DNA from: Ptiloglossa arizonensis
Taxonomy: Eukaryota > Arthropoda > Insecta > Hymenoptera > Colletidae
Reading direction: 5' to 3'
NCBI RefSeq assembly: GCF_051014685.1
Contig: NC_135055.1
Coordinates: forward strand, 10,776,001-10,840,000
DNA length: 64,000 bases
The notes below the pieces were generated by a model. The model was not told the origin of the DNA. It saw nothing but the letters and a program-made list of their open reading frames with translations, and searched no databases. This document shows positions 55,701 through 63,004 of the stretch, piece after piece (within the stretch, counting starts at the first letter, position 1; every line of letters starts with the position of its first letter). Position numbers and translations under genes: made by a program.

Positions 55701-56115
55701 GACGATTCGGTGCGTTTTAACGGGGGAGGGCACGCGACGTTTTATCGAGGAGTTGGACGATCTTCGATTCTCCTCTTAGCGCTACTCGTATTTTTCTTTT
55801 CCCTCCTTCGAGTCAGTGACGAAACGGAACGAAGTGGTCCTCGAGCAAGATCTTTCGCCTCGACTGTAGCATCCCCTTGCGCGACTAGGGAAACTTGAAA
55901 GTCGCTCGAAGCTCCGATACTGAGCACCCGATAACCTGCTGTTTTGGGCTTCTGTATTTCAGTACAACCTGGATTTCCGAGGTCTGTCGGCGCATGGGGC
56001 CGGCGGCTCGCCGTACAGGGGCGGAGAGGGTGCGGGCGCCGACGGCGACGGTGGCGGTGCTGGTGTCGACGGCAGCAAGACGGGCTCCGCCCCCGGCAGC
56101 GACCCGTCCGTCTGA
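4596..56115 (+). CDS. alpha-Catulin: alpha-catulin, ten exons, 5' end outside window
   Basis: Alpha-catulin belongs to the vinculin/alpha-catenin superfamily of helical-bundle cytoskeletal scaffolds. In the family it is linked to Rho signalling (binding of Lbc RhoGEF in mammals) and to placing BK channels and the dystrophin complex in C. elegans. Exons join as 4596-4785, 31165-31442, 34947-35189, 40090-40353, 43901-44152, 44426-44585, 44783-44901, 45492-45821, 49563-49769 and 55963-56115, total 2196 nt, 731 residues plus stop. All junctions are GT-AG and in phase. Diagnostic blocks are RVGQAVNLAVERFV, VTRVLLLADIVVVKQLL, SKTCLRHPEC, DFTDSAYTSHEHRE, SSKIAKENL-like TSKIAKENLE, DSEEQAKIAKAGLEMKL, MSSMAFSMYQFTRGEGALKTTQDL. 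Human catulin is about 730 residues, so the missing N-terminus is probably only a few tens of residues. Alternatives such as alpha-catenin or vinculin fit worse. Confidence 0.96.
4810..5051. repeat. 121-bp tandem duplication just inside the intron
   Basis: Two copies with a constant 121-bp offset: TGATCGTTCCCGA at 4835 and 4956, and GTGTTTCTTTATGTTTCGAT at 4911 and 5032. The copies differ at scattered bases, so it is not an assembly artefact of identical reads. It begins about 25 bp after the exon A donor. Confidence 0.93.
7627..8030. mobile_element. possible 5' end fragment of a DDE_3-type element
   Basis: ACAGCGTGTCTCAGTAATTA followed by TGATACAACTGGAAGAGGA and GAATATAAAATAAAATTTTT is reminiscent of the GTGTCCCA-type terminal region of DDE elements common in ants and bees. 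No transposase frame is present. The right border is a guess. Confidence 0.35.
8149..8637 (-). pseudogene. stop-interrupted minus-strand frame, unrecognised
   Basis: Two open stretches in the same minus-strand frame are separated by a single stop codon at 8442-8440. The first is hydrophobic (LIIYYRMYFYTLFLQTVLTS), the second mixed (FSEFDYYARFSTYLSSVERK). Together about 160 codons. I do not recognise a family; in AT-rich DNA this may be chance. Confidence 0.15.
9623..9658. repeat. perfect 12-bp inverted repeat (hairpin)
   Basis: GAAGTACTTCTG at 9623-9634 pairs with CAGAAGTACTTC at 9647-9658 around a 12-base loop. Each arm also contains the 10-bp palindrome GAAGTACTTC, so this could equally be a pair of sites for a dimeric binding protein. 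Confidence 0.85.
12236..12690 (+). pseudogene. Tc1/mariner transposase relic
   Basis: The frame reads TVLWGVAHQGTTRLHLCKTG, AKVYQKDVLKGIIQALNMTL, GWVFQQDLAPAYKTNTTQE, then a TAG stop, and later RPDLNLLDYKLWPELENAV. This is the middle and C-terminal part of a Tc1/mariner-type DDE/D transposase: D of QQDLAPAYK and the PDLN-LDYKLW box are the second and third catalytic neighbourhoods. Stops at about 12452 and after ENAV, and a small deletion before RPDLN, break it. No terminal repeats were found. Confidence 0.85.
14611..14641. promoter_or_regulatory. cluster of TAAT-type homeodomain-like sites
   Basis: CAATTAGG, GATTAATTG and TTAATTAG occur within 31 bp in a moderately GC-rich intronic island. 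Such clusters are typical of intronic enhancers, but the motif is short and the genome AT-rich. Confidence 0.2.
24811..25035. mobile_element. possible TTAA-type miniature element, degenerate
   Basis: Begins TTAACCCTTAACTGGTACAG and carries GGGTCTGTAGGGCCCCATG. Near the right end, read on the other strand, AATTGGTAAGATGAGATCTG then ACAGACCC forms an imperfect counterpart. The pattern resembles piggyBac-like non-autonomous elements of insects, but the repeats are too degenerate to be sure. Confidence 0.35.
25474..25489. repeat. poly-T tract
   Basis: An uninterrupted run of thymines after GAGTTC. No associated retroelement seen. Confidence 0.9.
31165..31442 (+). CDS. alpha-Catulin: alpha-catulin exon B
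   Basis: The exon begins after TTTTCCAG, completes a split glycine codon and ends with GDRQ before GTAAGT in phase 0. It encodes about 92 residues including SAIEKLCECAMEDS, VVRAARCLLGSVTRVLLLAD, KDKVARSLGRLESVSNFTEF and EMVELAHLTGDRQ. These are the most conserved helices of the N-terminal vinculin-like region. It is separated from the previous exon by about 26.4 kb. Confidence 0.96.
32297..32450. repeat. two-copy imperfect tandem repeat, about 75-81 bp
   Basis: ACACCTAGATGCTG(T/C)AATTG, then ATTCCTATATAAA-GAAGCT and ATCTAGC, occurs twice with 81-bp spacing in its conserved half; the leading A-rich part has a 6-bp size difference. Confidence 0.88.
32472..32620. mobile_element. foldback miniature element, 149 bp
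   Basis: Almost the whole segment is one inverted repeat. The outer arms GTTTAAGCAAATTGCCGTC (32472-) and, on the other strand from 32620, GTTTAAGTAAATTGCCGTC differ at one of the first 19 bases. The inner arms are a perfect 20-bp match, 32515-32534 against 32559-32578. No coding capacity. Confidence 0.85.
34947..35189 (+). CDS. alpha-Catulin: alpha-catulin exon C
   Basis: The exon follows TTTCTAG and ends in SNSQ before GTAGGT; both borders are phase 0 (81 codons). It starts NDLKDERRRAQMAAARQVLE, directly continuing the GDRQ of exon B, and contains STMMLLTSSKTCLRHPEC, a signature catulin block. The end (DCSESQSYSNSQ) is a less conserved linker between helical bundles. Confidence 0.96.
36205..36210 (-). 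promoter_or_regulatory. AATAAA poly(A) signal for the antisense exon candidate
   Basis: A canonical AATAAA hexamer on the minus strand, about 70 bp beyond the TAA of the candidate exon at 36281-36531. In AT-rich DNA such hexamers are common, so it is weak support only. Confidence 0.25.
36281..36531 (-). CDS. possible antisense terminal exon inside a catulin intron, unrecognised
   Basis: On the minus strand, TTTATTTCAG ends just before 36531 and is followed by an open frame to a TAA at 36283-36281. Skipping two bases at the exon start, it reads IQPPWRFSFCSSMEEAITEI, continuing through VILYGSGDHKKIISISRLLR and MLHKVTEIVRYGLATDHNLA. Codon use and residue mix look protein-like and differ from the AT-rich flanks. 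A minus-strand AATAAA lies about 70 bp past the stop (36210-36205). I do not recognise the family and found no convincing upstream partner exon. It may be a nested gene's last exon, a retrocopy fragment or chance. Confidence 0.3.
38544..38592. repeat. 16-bp tandem repeat, three copies
   Basis: ATTCGAACAATTT with a TAAT/GAT spacer begins at 38546, 38562 and 38578, an exact 16-bp period; the third copy has diverged to ATTCGAAAATTTT. Confidence 0.88.
40090..40353 (+). CDS. alpha-Catulin: alpha-catulin exon D
   Basis: The exon is bounded by ATTCCAG and GTAAGG, phase 0 on both sides, 88 codons. It encodes a polar start (SPQQEDWDSSTAFSALKHFE), then ERTQDFTDSAYTSHEHREN, which closely matches the RMEDFTDSAYTSHEHRERI block of vertebrate catulin and alpha-catenins. 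Open frames on the opposite strand here are shadows. Confidence 0.96.
40354..43900 (+). other. alpha-catulin intron between exons D and E
   Basis: 3.5 kb, mostly AT-rich. ACAGTGTCGGTGGAAAAAGT at about 41248 resembles a Tc1-type terminus but has no partner. A moderately GC-rich stretch lies at 41740-42130 with an unrecognised minus-strand frame. Confidence 0.75.
43901..44152 (+). CDS. alpha-Catulin: alpha-catulin exon E
   Basis: The exon lies between CTTGTGTCAG and GTAAGT, phase 0 on both sides, 84 codons. It begins NYEGGGGSPSSEMEQAM, so a flexible glycine/serine linker precedes helical sequence (LRTTRDLRQQLCATTMEQAG, ALANDINRLQESSDRFHEYI). The helical part corresponds to the middle bundle of catulin. 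The linker seems to be the least conserved central part. Confidence 0.93.
44426..44585 (+). CDS. alpha-Catulin: alpha-catulin exon F
   Basis: This exon follows TATCGACAG and ends with the first base of a valine codon before GTAAAT. It encodes VCKMLRHVALSESLQVSAKF and TLARHPTSKIAKENLE, matching the LLRHISGTEPL and HPSSKIAKENLD blocks of vertebrate catulin. The preceding intron is only 273 bp, and its sequence stays nearly open, so it was checked against a read-through exon; the family alignment supports splicing. Confidence 0.95.
44783..44901 (+). CDS. alpha-Catulin: alpha-catulin exon G
   Basis: A short exon after ACATTTCAG that completes the split valine codon and ends PRPG before GTAAGT in phase 0. 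It encodes VFADMWQWLMTDVTAVAKDV followed by a polar stretch and VYMSLPRPG, equivalent to DVFCEAWESQISDM and YLSLPKP in human catulin. The 197-bp intron before it is the shortest in the gene. Confidence 0.95.
44902..45491 (+). other. alpha-catulin intron between exons G and H
   Basis: 590 bp with a GC-richer stretch at 45325-45420. The 54 bp before exon H stay open in its frame, so intron retention would not stop translation at once there. Confidence 0.8.
45492..45821 (+). CDS. alpha-Catulin: alpha-catulin exon H (VH3-like C-terminal region)
   Basis: The longest exon, 110 codons, phase 0 on both sides, between TATTTTCAG and GTACGT. It encodes LDSEEQAKIAKAGLEMKLI, DAETEKWQESGSTLEENNDI, then KNMSSMAFSMYQFTRGEGAL and KTTQDLFTQAEYFAEEANRL. 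These are the hallmark blocks of the C-terminal vinculin homology (VH3-like) domain; in alpha-catenin and vinculin this domain binds actin, whether it does so in catulin is less certain. The exon is visibly GC-richer than its flanks. The large minus-strand open frames over it are shadows. Confidence 0.97.
45822..49562 (+). other. alpha-catulin intron between exons H and I
   Basis: 3.7 kb, AT-rich, with a poly-A tract at 47285-47302 and a small GC-richer island at 47507-47590 that could be a short alternative exon. Nothing else protein-like. Confidence 0.8.
47285..47302. repeat. poly-A tract
   Basis: Run of about 18 adenines after CGAT. No target duplication or retrotransposon body visible upstream. 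Confidence 0.9.
49563..49769 (+). CDS. alpha-Catulin: alpha-catulin exon I
   Basis: The 69-codon exon follows GGGCGTAG and ends CATK before GTAAGA, phase 0 on both sides. VPGGPHKKELLENLDRVPTY continues FSYQ from exon H exactly as in alpha-catenins, and FTKVDNVIQETKNLMNVISK is the last conserved helix (compare VDKCITKTRSMM in human catulin). The acceptor is unusual: the 20 bases before AG are purine-rich with no clear pyrimidine tract, so its use could be regulated. Confidence 0.95.
52247..52630 (+). CDS. candidate alternative C-terminal exon of alpha-catulin, or small nested gene
   Basis: Inside the last catulin intron lies a 130-codon open frame (ATG 52238, TAA 52628-52630) rich in Pro, Ser, Leu and Gln. 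It contains YVELSPTTVPGLGEEDC and a Gln/Leu-rich run QNLQLLQLQLQQAQLQ. A CCGCAG acceptor ending at 52246 would join it to exon I in phase 0, so the product would continue CATK-YVELSP, parallel to CATK-YNLDFR of exon J. A TAG at 52223-52225 could also serve as acceptor in the same frame. Against this, the pyrimidine tract is modest. The ATG has a good context (GTCACC before ATG), so an independent small gene is the alternative. I do not recognise the sequence. Confidence 0.45.
   Translation, partial: YVELSPTTVPGLGEEDCLYPVSPQLLPSTSPYVQPHPLTSAQLHGILRGPGLNFPLFNTNTLPLPSSTSGSRNSASFVHPSVLPYSSTIHTTGCGPQAPYCLQNLQLLQLQLQQAQLQHLRHTTLPR
54751..54786. repeat. 18-bp tandem duplication
   Basis: GCGAGTGCAATTGCAAGC is followed directly by GCGAGTGCAACTGCAAGC, one base different. 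Confidence 0.92.
55029..55102. mobile_element. mariner-type palindromic remnant
   Basis: GATCAAACTTATCGAACAGT then GTTGCTCGATAAGTTTTATC and CGACAAAACTTAGCGAACAA with final CC. Arms match the 667-865 element's ends. The first arm matches, in reverse, an internal part of the 57022-57127 copy. Confidence 0.65.
55963..56115 (+). CDS. alpha-Catulin: alpha-catulin terminal exon J with glycine-rich tail
   Basis: The exon follows TGTATTTCAG and encodes 50 codons and a TGA stop. It begins YNLDFRGLSAHGAGGSPYRG, then becomes a glycine/alanine/aspartate-rich, probably disordered tail ending GSAPGSDPSV. The last four residues could be read as a class I-like PDZ ligand only loosely (D-P-S-V has S at -1, not at -2), so I make no claim. 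The exon is extremely GC-rich, unlike earlier exons. Long frames over it on the other strand are shadows. Confidence 0.88.
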   Translation, partial: YNLDFRGLSAHGAGGSPYRGGEGAGADGDGGGAGVDGSKTGSAPGSDPSV

Positions 56116-56512
56116 CAGTTTGGGATGGCCCGACGGGCCAAGGGGGACGCTCGCCGCACTCGGGTTTCCTTTCTGCTTTTCTAGGAAGAACCTCGCCTGC
56201 CCCAGCGAAGCGTACACGTCGAGCTCTCGCGGACATCACGACAAGATCCGCCGGTGCTCGTTGAACGAACATTTACCGTATTTCGAAGGGATATCACGCG
56301 CCAATGTCGCCCACCAAACAAATCGCTCCCACGGTTTCTAACCGTTCGCGCACGAGGCTTGTTTGCTACCGAAAACCTCGAGAAAATCCTTCGAGTCGTA
56401 AAACTCATCTGGAACGGAACATTTTTATACACTTCGTCTTCACGAGTTTACACGCTACAAGAACGTAATATTTCAATTCCAATTCGAAGTCCAAACCGCG
56501 AAGTTTTTCCGA

Positions 56513-56764
56513 ATGGAAAACAGTACACCGGAATTAGATGGCGACCGAGGATCTATTCTCGAGTCCAAAGAGTTAAATGTATACGGTAGAAAGGACAGTT
56601 TGGCATCAACGGATCGACGATGGATGAAATTGGCTTTGGTAACGTTCGAGGCTAACGTGATGGTTCCTTTGGAAAAATGGGACGCGTGTAGATGTCACGG
56701 ACGCTACGATTTCTCGTACAATAATTCATACAGTCGATACGAACGTTTGGCCGTTGGCTGTTAA
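56513..56764 (+). CDS. small open frame in the catulin 3' UTR region, unrecognised
   Basis: 83 codons beginning MENSTPELDGDRGSILESKE and ending YSRYERLAVGC. Its composition (acidic start, few runs of Arg/Ser) differs from the surrounding chance frames, which are Arg/Ser-heavy. No known domain. It would sit about 400 bp after the catulin stop, so translation would need its own transcript or reinitiation. Confidence 0.15.
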   Translation: MENSTPELDGDRGSILESKELNVYGRKDSLASTDRRWMKLALVTFEANVMVPLEKWDACRCHGRYDFSYNNSYSRYERLAVGC

Positions 56765-56899
56765 GTGTTACGTTCGAGGTTTCGTTTTATGTACAACCTA
56801 TCTCACGGTATTACGACGAAGCCATACAAGAAACATTCCTACTCGACGTAGGATAGCTGCGACAAATCGTTACCTTCGCGACCTCTATTAGATTCTTAA

Positions 56900-57249
56900 C
56901 ACGTTAAACGCCATGTCAGTTTTCTTTACTCGAGGGTGTCCCCGATATTCGTTACGATTTGTAGGGTAGAGAGTCCAAGTGTTCGATAATTTATCGATGT
57001 ACTTGTTACTTTGTATTAATAGGTTGTTCGATCAATTTTGACGTTCGATAACACTTATTCAACAGTACTGTTCAATGTAGTACTGTTCGATAAGTTTGAT
57101 TTAACTGACAAAACTTATCGAACAACCTAGTATTGCCAACGACAGCTATTTAAAAGTTTACAAGTATTAGAGTTTGCGTCTTGTAAACGTTTTGGAGAGT
57201 TGTAACTTTGGAGTACCGATCCCCAGGGACCACCATGGCGTTTAACGCG
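56900..57249. mobile_element. TTAA-flanked (piggyBac-like) miniature element
   Basis: TTAA at 56896-56899 and 57250-57253 flank ends reading CACGTTAAACGCCATG and, from the other side, CGCGTTAAACGCCATGG; one mismatch in 16. TTAA target duplication and short ends are the mark of piggyBac-type insertion. No transposase. A mariner-type element is inserted inside, so the original was about 244 bp. Confidence 0.75.
57022..57127. mobile_element. mariner-type palindromic element nested in the TTAA element
   Basis: Flanked by TA, ends GGTTGTTCGATCAATTTTGA and, on the other strand, GGTTGTTCGATAAGTTTTGT. The centre AACAGTACTGTTCAA is itself palindromic. 106 bp, no coding capacity. Confidence 0.75.
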
Positions 57250-57307
57250 TTAATATGTTAACTATCGTCATAAACAAACACTAAGAACCTTCTGCACGTC
57301 TCTAAAA

Positions 57308-57339
57308 GGGACAAATTTTCCCAGTCAGGAAAATGTCCC
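57308..57339. repeat. hairpin with 12-bp arms
   Basis: GGGACAAATTTTCC pairs with GGAAAATGTCCC, with a small bulge, across a 6-base loop. It lies in the presumed 3' UTR. Confidence 0.7.
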
Positions 57340-57597
57340 TGGATGGAGGTCAGATTTAGAATTTTTGCAAAAGTTATTTCATTGTTGGTCAAGATTTCGC
57401 CTTGCTATCGTGAAAACGCAATTTATGGTTGGAAAGTATCGTTGGAATATCTCGAATACTTTATCGGGCGAATTGGAGTTTTTTAACGTTTTATTGCCAC
57501 GCGAACGCGCACGAAGCACGATATTCTTCGCGATTAAGAAATTAATTTATCGCTTGAAAATATTGCCACCTCTTCGGGGATAAATTATTTTGTAGAA

Positions 57598-57603
57598 AAT
57601 AAA
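57598..57603 (+). promoter_or_regulatory. candidate poly(A) signal for alpha-catulin
   Basis: First canonical AATAAA that I see on the plus strand after the catulin stop codon, giving a 3' UTR of about 1.5 kb. The UTR would then include the TTAA element at 56900-57249. Later AATAAA hexamers exist (for example near 58400 and 63190), so the true end may be further on. Confidence 0.3.
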
Positions 57604-57661
57604 CAAAAGTTCAAACCGATATCGATTCGTGACATCCACGGATCTTGCGACGATGTCGTCA

Positions 57662-57707
57662 GGTTGTTCGATAAGTTTTGTCGTTCGATAAAATTTATCG
57701 AACAACC
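57662..57707. mobile_element. 46-bp near-perfect palindrome of the mariner-end family
   Basis: GGTTGTTCGATAAGTTTTGT faces GATAAAATTTATCGAACAAC with almost no interior: only the two ends remain. Confidence 0.75.
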
Positions 57708-58952
57708 TAGTATCATTGGAAAACTTAAAACGAATATGAAGTCCCTATTGTAGCGGTTACCTTTATGTTGCAATGTTCAATGTAAGTTAAAGAGTAAAGA
57801 TACATTACTCGACGCTACGGTAAATCCTACTTCGACTAGCTTTTATCATATTATTGAATACATATATCGTATTATAAGAGTAACAAAAAAATCGACCAGC
57901 AGTCTTTTCGACTGTGTGCCTTGATAGTTTTTAAAGATGTTGATCGATGAAGGATATCATGGTGAACGTCTTGGCTAAACACGTTTCGTTTCTACTGTCT
58001 GTATCGCCTTATTTGTTCGTTACACGATTTTCATTTAGATAATACTTCGCAAAAATTTAGATACTGCAAAGATTATAGTACGTCGTCTCTTACGTAATTA
58101 CGTAGATCGTCGATTTTGTAATATTTCGCGTTTCGATTTCAATATTATTTGTTTCTCGTAAAATGATTTATCTCGTTGATGCCAAATTTGAAAGATTCTA
58201 CCGTACCTTTGAACGAAGTGTTTAAAAATATAAGGTTCGGGCAAGATCGAGCGGTACGACTTGAAATATTATCGAGATTCTCGTCTTGTACGCGTATCTC
58301 GATCTTCGTATTTTATTTACCGTACCGTGGCAAAGAGAACAAGAAATAGTAAATCGTAACACGAGTCCCTTCGAAATACAAAAAATTGTTCATTCGGTGA
58401 ATAAATTTCAACCGATTTCCTCCGAGAACATCTTCGAAAGAGCACAAATTCTCGAAGCTTTATTTCGTTTCTAAAATATTTAACAACGAATACGAAATGT
58501 CGTTCTTCTCAAAGGTAAACCAAAATGAACGTCGATCGAAATTTTCATTGCAAACTCGAAACGAGAGAACAGAACTAAGTGTCACGCGGCCGGTCGATCG
58601 GCACCGCGATCGAGAAATTGAACGATCCGATCGCGGGATCGTTTACGGTACATTCGAAGCGTGGCGAATTCGTGCGCCAACGATTGATCTTTGAGAACGC
58701 TTTCTTTTCAAAAGTGATCGTTAAATCGTCGACGTGTACGTTTCATTTGTAATTGCTTCGAGCACGAATCACGTGCTCGAGCGATTAGTTTACGGTACAC
58801 GTTTCTGCGTTGCTCAATATAGAAATATCGCGGGCTTTCCGTGCGAATTACACCGCGTAACAAAAGCGACGTTAACTCGCTGAACGTGACTGCCATGAAA
58901 CACGACGAGAACCAAGGAAACCGACGACAAACGCAGCCATGCTTTTTACACG

Positions 58953-58968
58953 AAAAAAAAAAAAAAAA
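58953..58968. repeat. poly-A tract
   Basis: About 16 adenines after CACG; it interrupts overlapping chance frames on both strands. Confidence 0.9.
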
Positions 58969-61900
58969 GAAACGCACGCGTCCCGTTCCGAGCGAATCGT
59001 TCGTTCGAAGAACGTTCGCGATTACGGTCCTCGAAAACTCCAATTCTTTGTTCGAGTTATCCTCTCGCGGTGGTTTCCACTGTTCGACGATCGACGATTC
59101 CGATGTGATTCCGTCTCGTTGAATTTTCGAACGCGTTCGTCCCTTTGTTCGATCGAAATGGAAAGATTGTTCAAGGAACGGTCGGTCGAGCGATCGGGTC
59201 AAACTTCGAAAAATCGATGCGTACGTTTGAACTGTAATCGCCTCGTAATCGCGATCCAATCGACGACTAAGACACGAATTCTACGTCACTCGGAGCACAC
59301 GATCCTAGCGAATACTTTTACAATTTGAGTTTCACCGTGCCGAGTATACCGAACAAACGCGAACAAACGGACACGTGGAACGTGGATTCGGTGATCGTCG
59401 TACGCACGATGAAACTCGACACATTCGGTGGCAATAACACGGCCGTATCGACGAGAATCGATGTCCGTTGCGAACAGGTACAGAAATCGCTTTACCCAGC
59501 TTGAACACGGAAGCTACCGTTTCGTCGAAGCAATAATCAGCGCTACTTAGGCTCCTTTCGTCGTACGGCAGTTTGTAAGTCGCGCTAGTGTAACGTTTCG
59601 TCGCCGTTCCTGACTGACCGTTAACGATCCACGGGAAAAGAGAAACGTTCCAACGGGTTTGTAACACGAAACGCGAACGGAGACTCGAACGGCGGCGAAT
59701 GTTCATATCGAAACGCGTCTCGCGGCACGTTTCGTTGGTCGTTAACGACGAATTTGACACGAGCTCTCGTAACCACGATTCGGAGCGACAAACACGGACA
59801 AAATCGCTCCGCGCGTAGGAATTCCTCTTCCATGTAGGAAAGTTGGTGCAACGACAATAATTCGGACCGACGATCGGAGTGCCTTTTAGGGGGTGAAACA
59901 TTTAGAGGCCAACTTCCATTTACGCGTCTCACCAACTTCGATCTTTAAAGAATTCCGAACGTGGCGGAGCGACGATTCCCTAGGTCGCGTCAGTCGTTAA
60001 CGCGGCGTGCTGCGAGAACGTACAACGTTTCTCGACTATTTTTCTTTTCAACGTCCAACCACGACGCGATCGATACATACTTCGCTAATTAGGCGCTACA
60101 TCGGCAGGATACTATACACACGAATAGAGCAAATCCTGCTTGCACGTACATATGTACATATCCGGTCGTGCGTGGAGAAGCGTGGAATCCGAAGTCTCGA
60201 ACTGTTCGCGGTGTCGTCTTCGTTGCAAATATGTCGAGTCGTTGCCGTAGGGAATCGTAAAGAAATCCCGTATGGATTGACACGAGATAGGAGCGCGAAG
60301 AGACAATGTCGACCGTGACGGTTGACACCGTTCGAAGCTTCTAGGGTGTGAACCGTGTCCTTTGGAAAAACGATTCGACGTTTTATCCGCTGTCTCGGGA
60401 CGTCTTGATACCGTGTCGCGTTTCGAGACGTCGAGAAAAGATATCTAACGTGTCACGATATCGCTGTGGGTCACCGTATCGGGACAAAATCGATCGATCT
60501 TTTAAGATCTCTCGAGGAACTTTCCTCGTCTCTTCGCTCGGAAAGGCCACGCGTTTTCGAACATTTCGAGAGACGAGCCGTCGACCCGACGCGAGATAAA
60601 ACTTGGCGAAAGATCGTGCGCTACTCTGTCTCTCGAATTTCTCGAGAGAAGGAAAATTCGAAAGAGCGATCGATTCGAGCCCGATTCCGGTCACTTCGAG
60701 ACGAGACCTTCGGTGACGAATGGGACAGCACCGTTTCGATTTGCATCGCGTTTCACGGCTCCCTACGGTGGATTCGTTCGTTCGTTCGCTGTGAAGAATT
60801 TAGCGAAAGAATCAGATTCCGCGCTATCCACGAAACGAAAGGAACCGTTTACGAGAGACCGTTCGTTTCACGCTTTCTGCACTGGAGCACCGTAGTCCGG
60901 ACAAATCGACGCCTAAAGCTGCAGCAGTTTTGCGATTCGTTGAATCACCGAGCACACGGCTTAACACGATGGGGCAGGAAATGGTCGTTGAGGGTGACCT
61001 GGGTGCGGCAGCAGGGCGGTCAGGGACGTACTTTGTGGCAAAGACACCTCGGCTCGCTGATCGAAATCTCGCGGTTCGAGCACCGTTAGACTTCAAGATC
61101 GACCGACTGTTCGATTCGATGGTACGCGTGACGCATTTTTCGCCCAATGCGAAACTCGCGTCGTCGAGTCGGGTAGCCCGGCGAACATTGTCGGAACGAA
61201 GCTTCCTTCGTAGTGCCACAAAAGATACACGATCGTTGTCGTAATACGTCTTTGAACCCGCTGACGAAACGAACCGATTATCTTCCAAACAGAGATAGAG
61301 ATCAAGGGAGACGGACAAACGATGTTTACCGATTCTGACAAATCAGTCCGCGTCGAAGTTGCTCGAAAACTCGTAGCCGACGAACGCGAACGTACGCGCG
61401 CAAAGAAACCTTTCGTTTCTATTTTAAAGGAGACACATCGCGTGGAAACGATTAACGTACACGTCGACCGTGTACCGGTTGAACGCGCGACGTTCACCGA
61501 CGTTGATCGATCGCGATGTACACGAACAACGATCGAAATCGAAGTGTTCTTTGCGCGCGCGCAAACGTCAACGACTCTTTCGCGTAGCCTCTTGTGAACG
61601 TCGGCCGATAATTCGTTGCGATTAATTTAAGAGCGATTCTCGCGATACTCGCGAGTAACCGATCGCGCGACGAAACGTTCCCGGACAAACTCGTTACTTC
61701 GTACAGATACGAGACGGAGTGTCCGGGAACGGTCTCGAGTCGGGCTTTCGGGAAGAAAATTTCAAGCGATCGTACGTATTCTAAAGCGTCGCCGAAGTCG
61801 AGCTCGACGAACGGCGACACGAACGTAAATACGTCTGTACATACAGCATTAAGCTCGTTAAGCTCGCGCGAGAATAACGTCGACCAGTCATGCATTTCTC

Positions 61901-62070
61901 GTACTTACAGGTATATAGAAGATCGATTCTGTATGTATTATACAGAGTTGGCACAAAGAATGTGAAACGGGCCACTTTCGTCGACGTTGCAAAAAAAAAA
62001 AAGAAAAGAAAAACGAAACGAAAGCGTTAGGCTCGCGATGTAACAGCCGATCGTGGATGTTCTCTTCGTC

Positions 62071-62089
62071 GAGAGAGAGAGAGAGAGAG
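62071..62089. repeat. GA microsatellite
   Basis: Uninterrupted GA dinucleotides, about 9.5 units, preceded by TCGTC and followed by TCGAC. Confidence 0.95.
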
Positions 62090-62930
62090 TCGACCTTTCT
62101 TTGTCAACGACCGCGGATCGGCCCTTTCGGTCGACGCGTAACGTAACTTTCGAATCGGCGTCGTCAACGAGGCGCCAAAAACCGATAAACGAGGGCCTCG
62201 CAAAGGAGGACACTAACGATGTCCTCGAGATGTTCCTAGAGTGTAATTACGCGGATCCGCGTTCCGTGAAGCGTATGCGTAACCTCGCAGGAATGTAATA
62301 CCAACGTGTTGTTATAAGTTGTAACACGTACGCGACGCGTTTGTACAAACTCTGTATCATACCTTATCGCGGTCTTTAGTGTATAGAGTTCGTCGGTTAA
62401 GGGGTTAAGCTTAAGTTTTTCTTTTTGTATAAAACGGCACAAATATTTTGTAAGGTGAGCGGAGGCGAGTTTTGACGTAAGCGTTCAGTTTCTATCGTTA
62501 TCCGATCGCGTCGGTAGTGGGCCAGCTAGAAACCAGCTAGAAACGATCCGTGAAAATCGATTGCCAGATCTTCGGGATCGCGCGAGCGTATTATCGATCC
62601 TCGACTTTTTCATCGAAAGTTCACCGGTTTTTAATAATCGCGAGTCGTCGAGGAATTTCCCAATTTCGAGAAGCAACGAATTTCAATTTTCATCCGACGT
62701 TGTCTCAATTTCGACTTCTTGCCACGAGCTGCGTGAGATTTTTTTTTTTCTCTCTCCAATGATTCATCGTAACATCTTTGTCCATCGATGTTCGCGTTGA
62801 ACGATTCGAGTATTCCTTTCTCGTCCATGCGCGGCCATATTTTCGCTCTTCGTCGTACCAATCGAGTCGAAGAGATGCCTCCAACGTAAACGGTAAATCT
62901 ATTTTCGATCATGAAGTAAGAAGTTTCGTC

Positions 62931-63004
62931 GTTCGATAAAATTTATCGAACAACCTAGTATTGTTCAATAAGTTTTATAGAACGACGAAACTAATTGAAC
63001 CACC
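62931..63004. mobile_element. mariner-type palindromic remnant
   Basis: AAGTTTCGTCGTTCGATAAA faces TTTTATAGAACGACGAAACT, with AACAACCTAGTATTGTTCAA at the centre, so two element ends are fused back to back. Confidence 0.65.

Larger units (their letters stand above)
49770..55962 (+). other. last alpha-catulin intron
   Basis: 6.2 kb. Contains the alternative exon candidate (52247-52630), an 18-bp tandem pair (54751-54786) and a palindromic mariner-type remnant (55029-55102). From about 54.7 kb onward the sequence turns GC- and CpG-richer. Confidence 0.8.

Noticed and set aside
55742..56272. 176-codon minus-strand and 148-codon plus-strand frames
   Set aside because: They overlap catulin exon J, whose frame fits the gene; the others are Arg/Pro-rich shadows.
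59332..59901. 189-codon minus-strand frame
   Set aside because: Arg/Ser-rich, no recognisable domain; TCG/CGA-rich DNA keeps several frames open here on both strands.
60466..61089. 207-codon plus-strand frame
   Set aside because: Same cause; overlaps a 164-codon minus-strand frame and has no family features.
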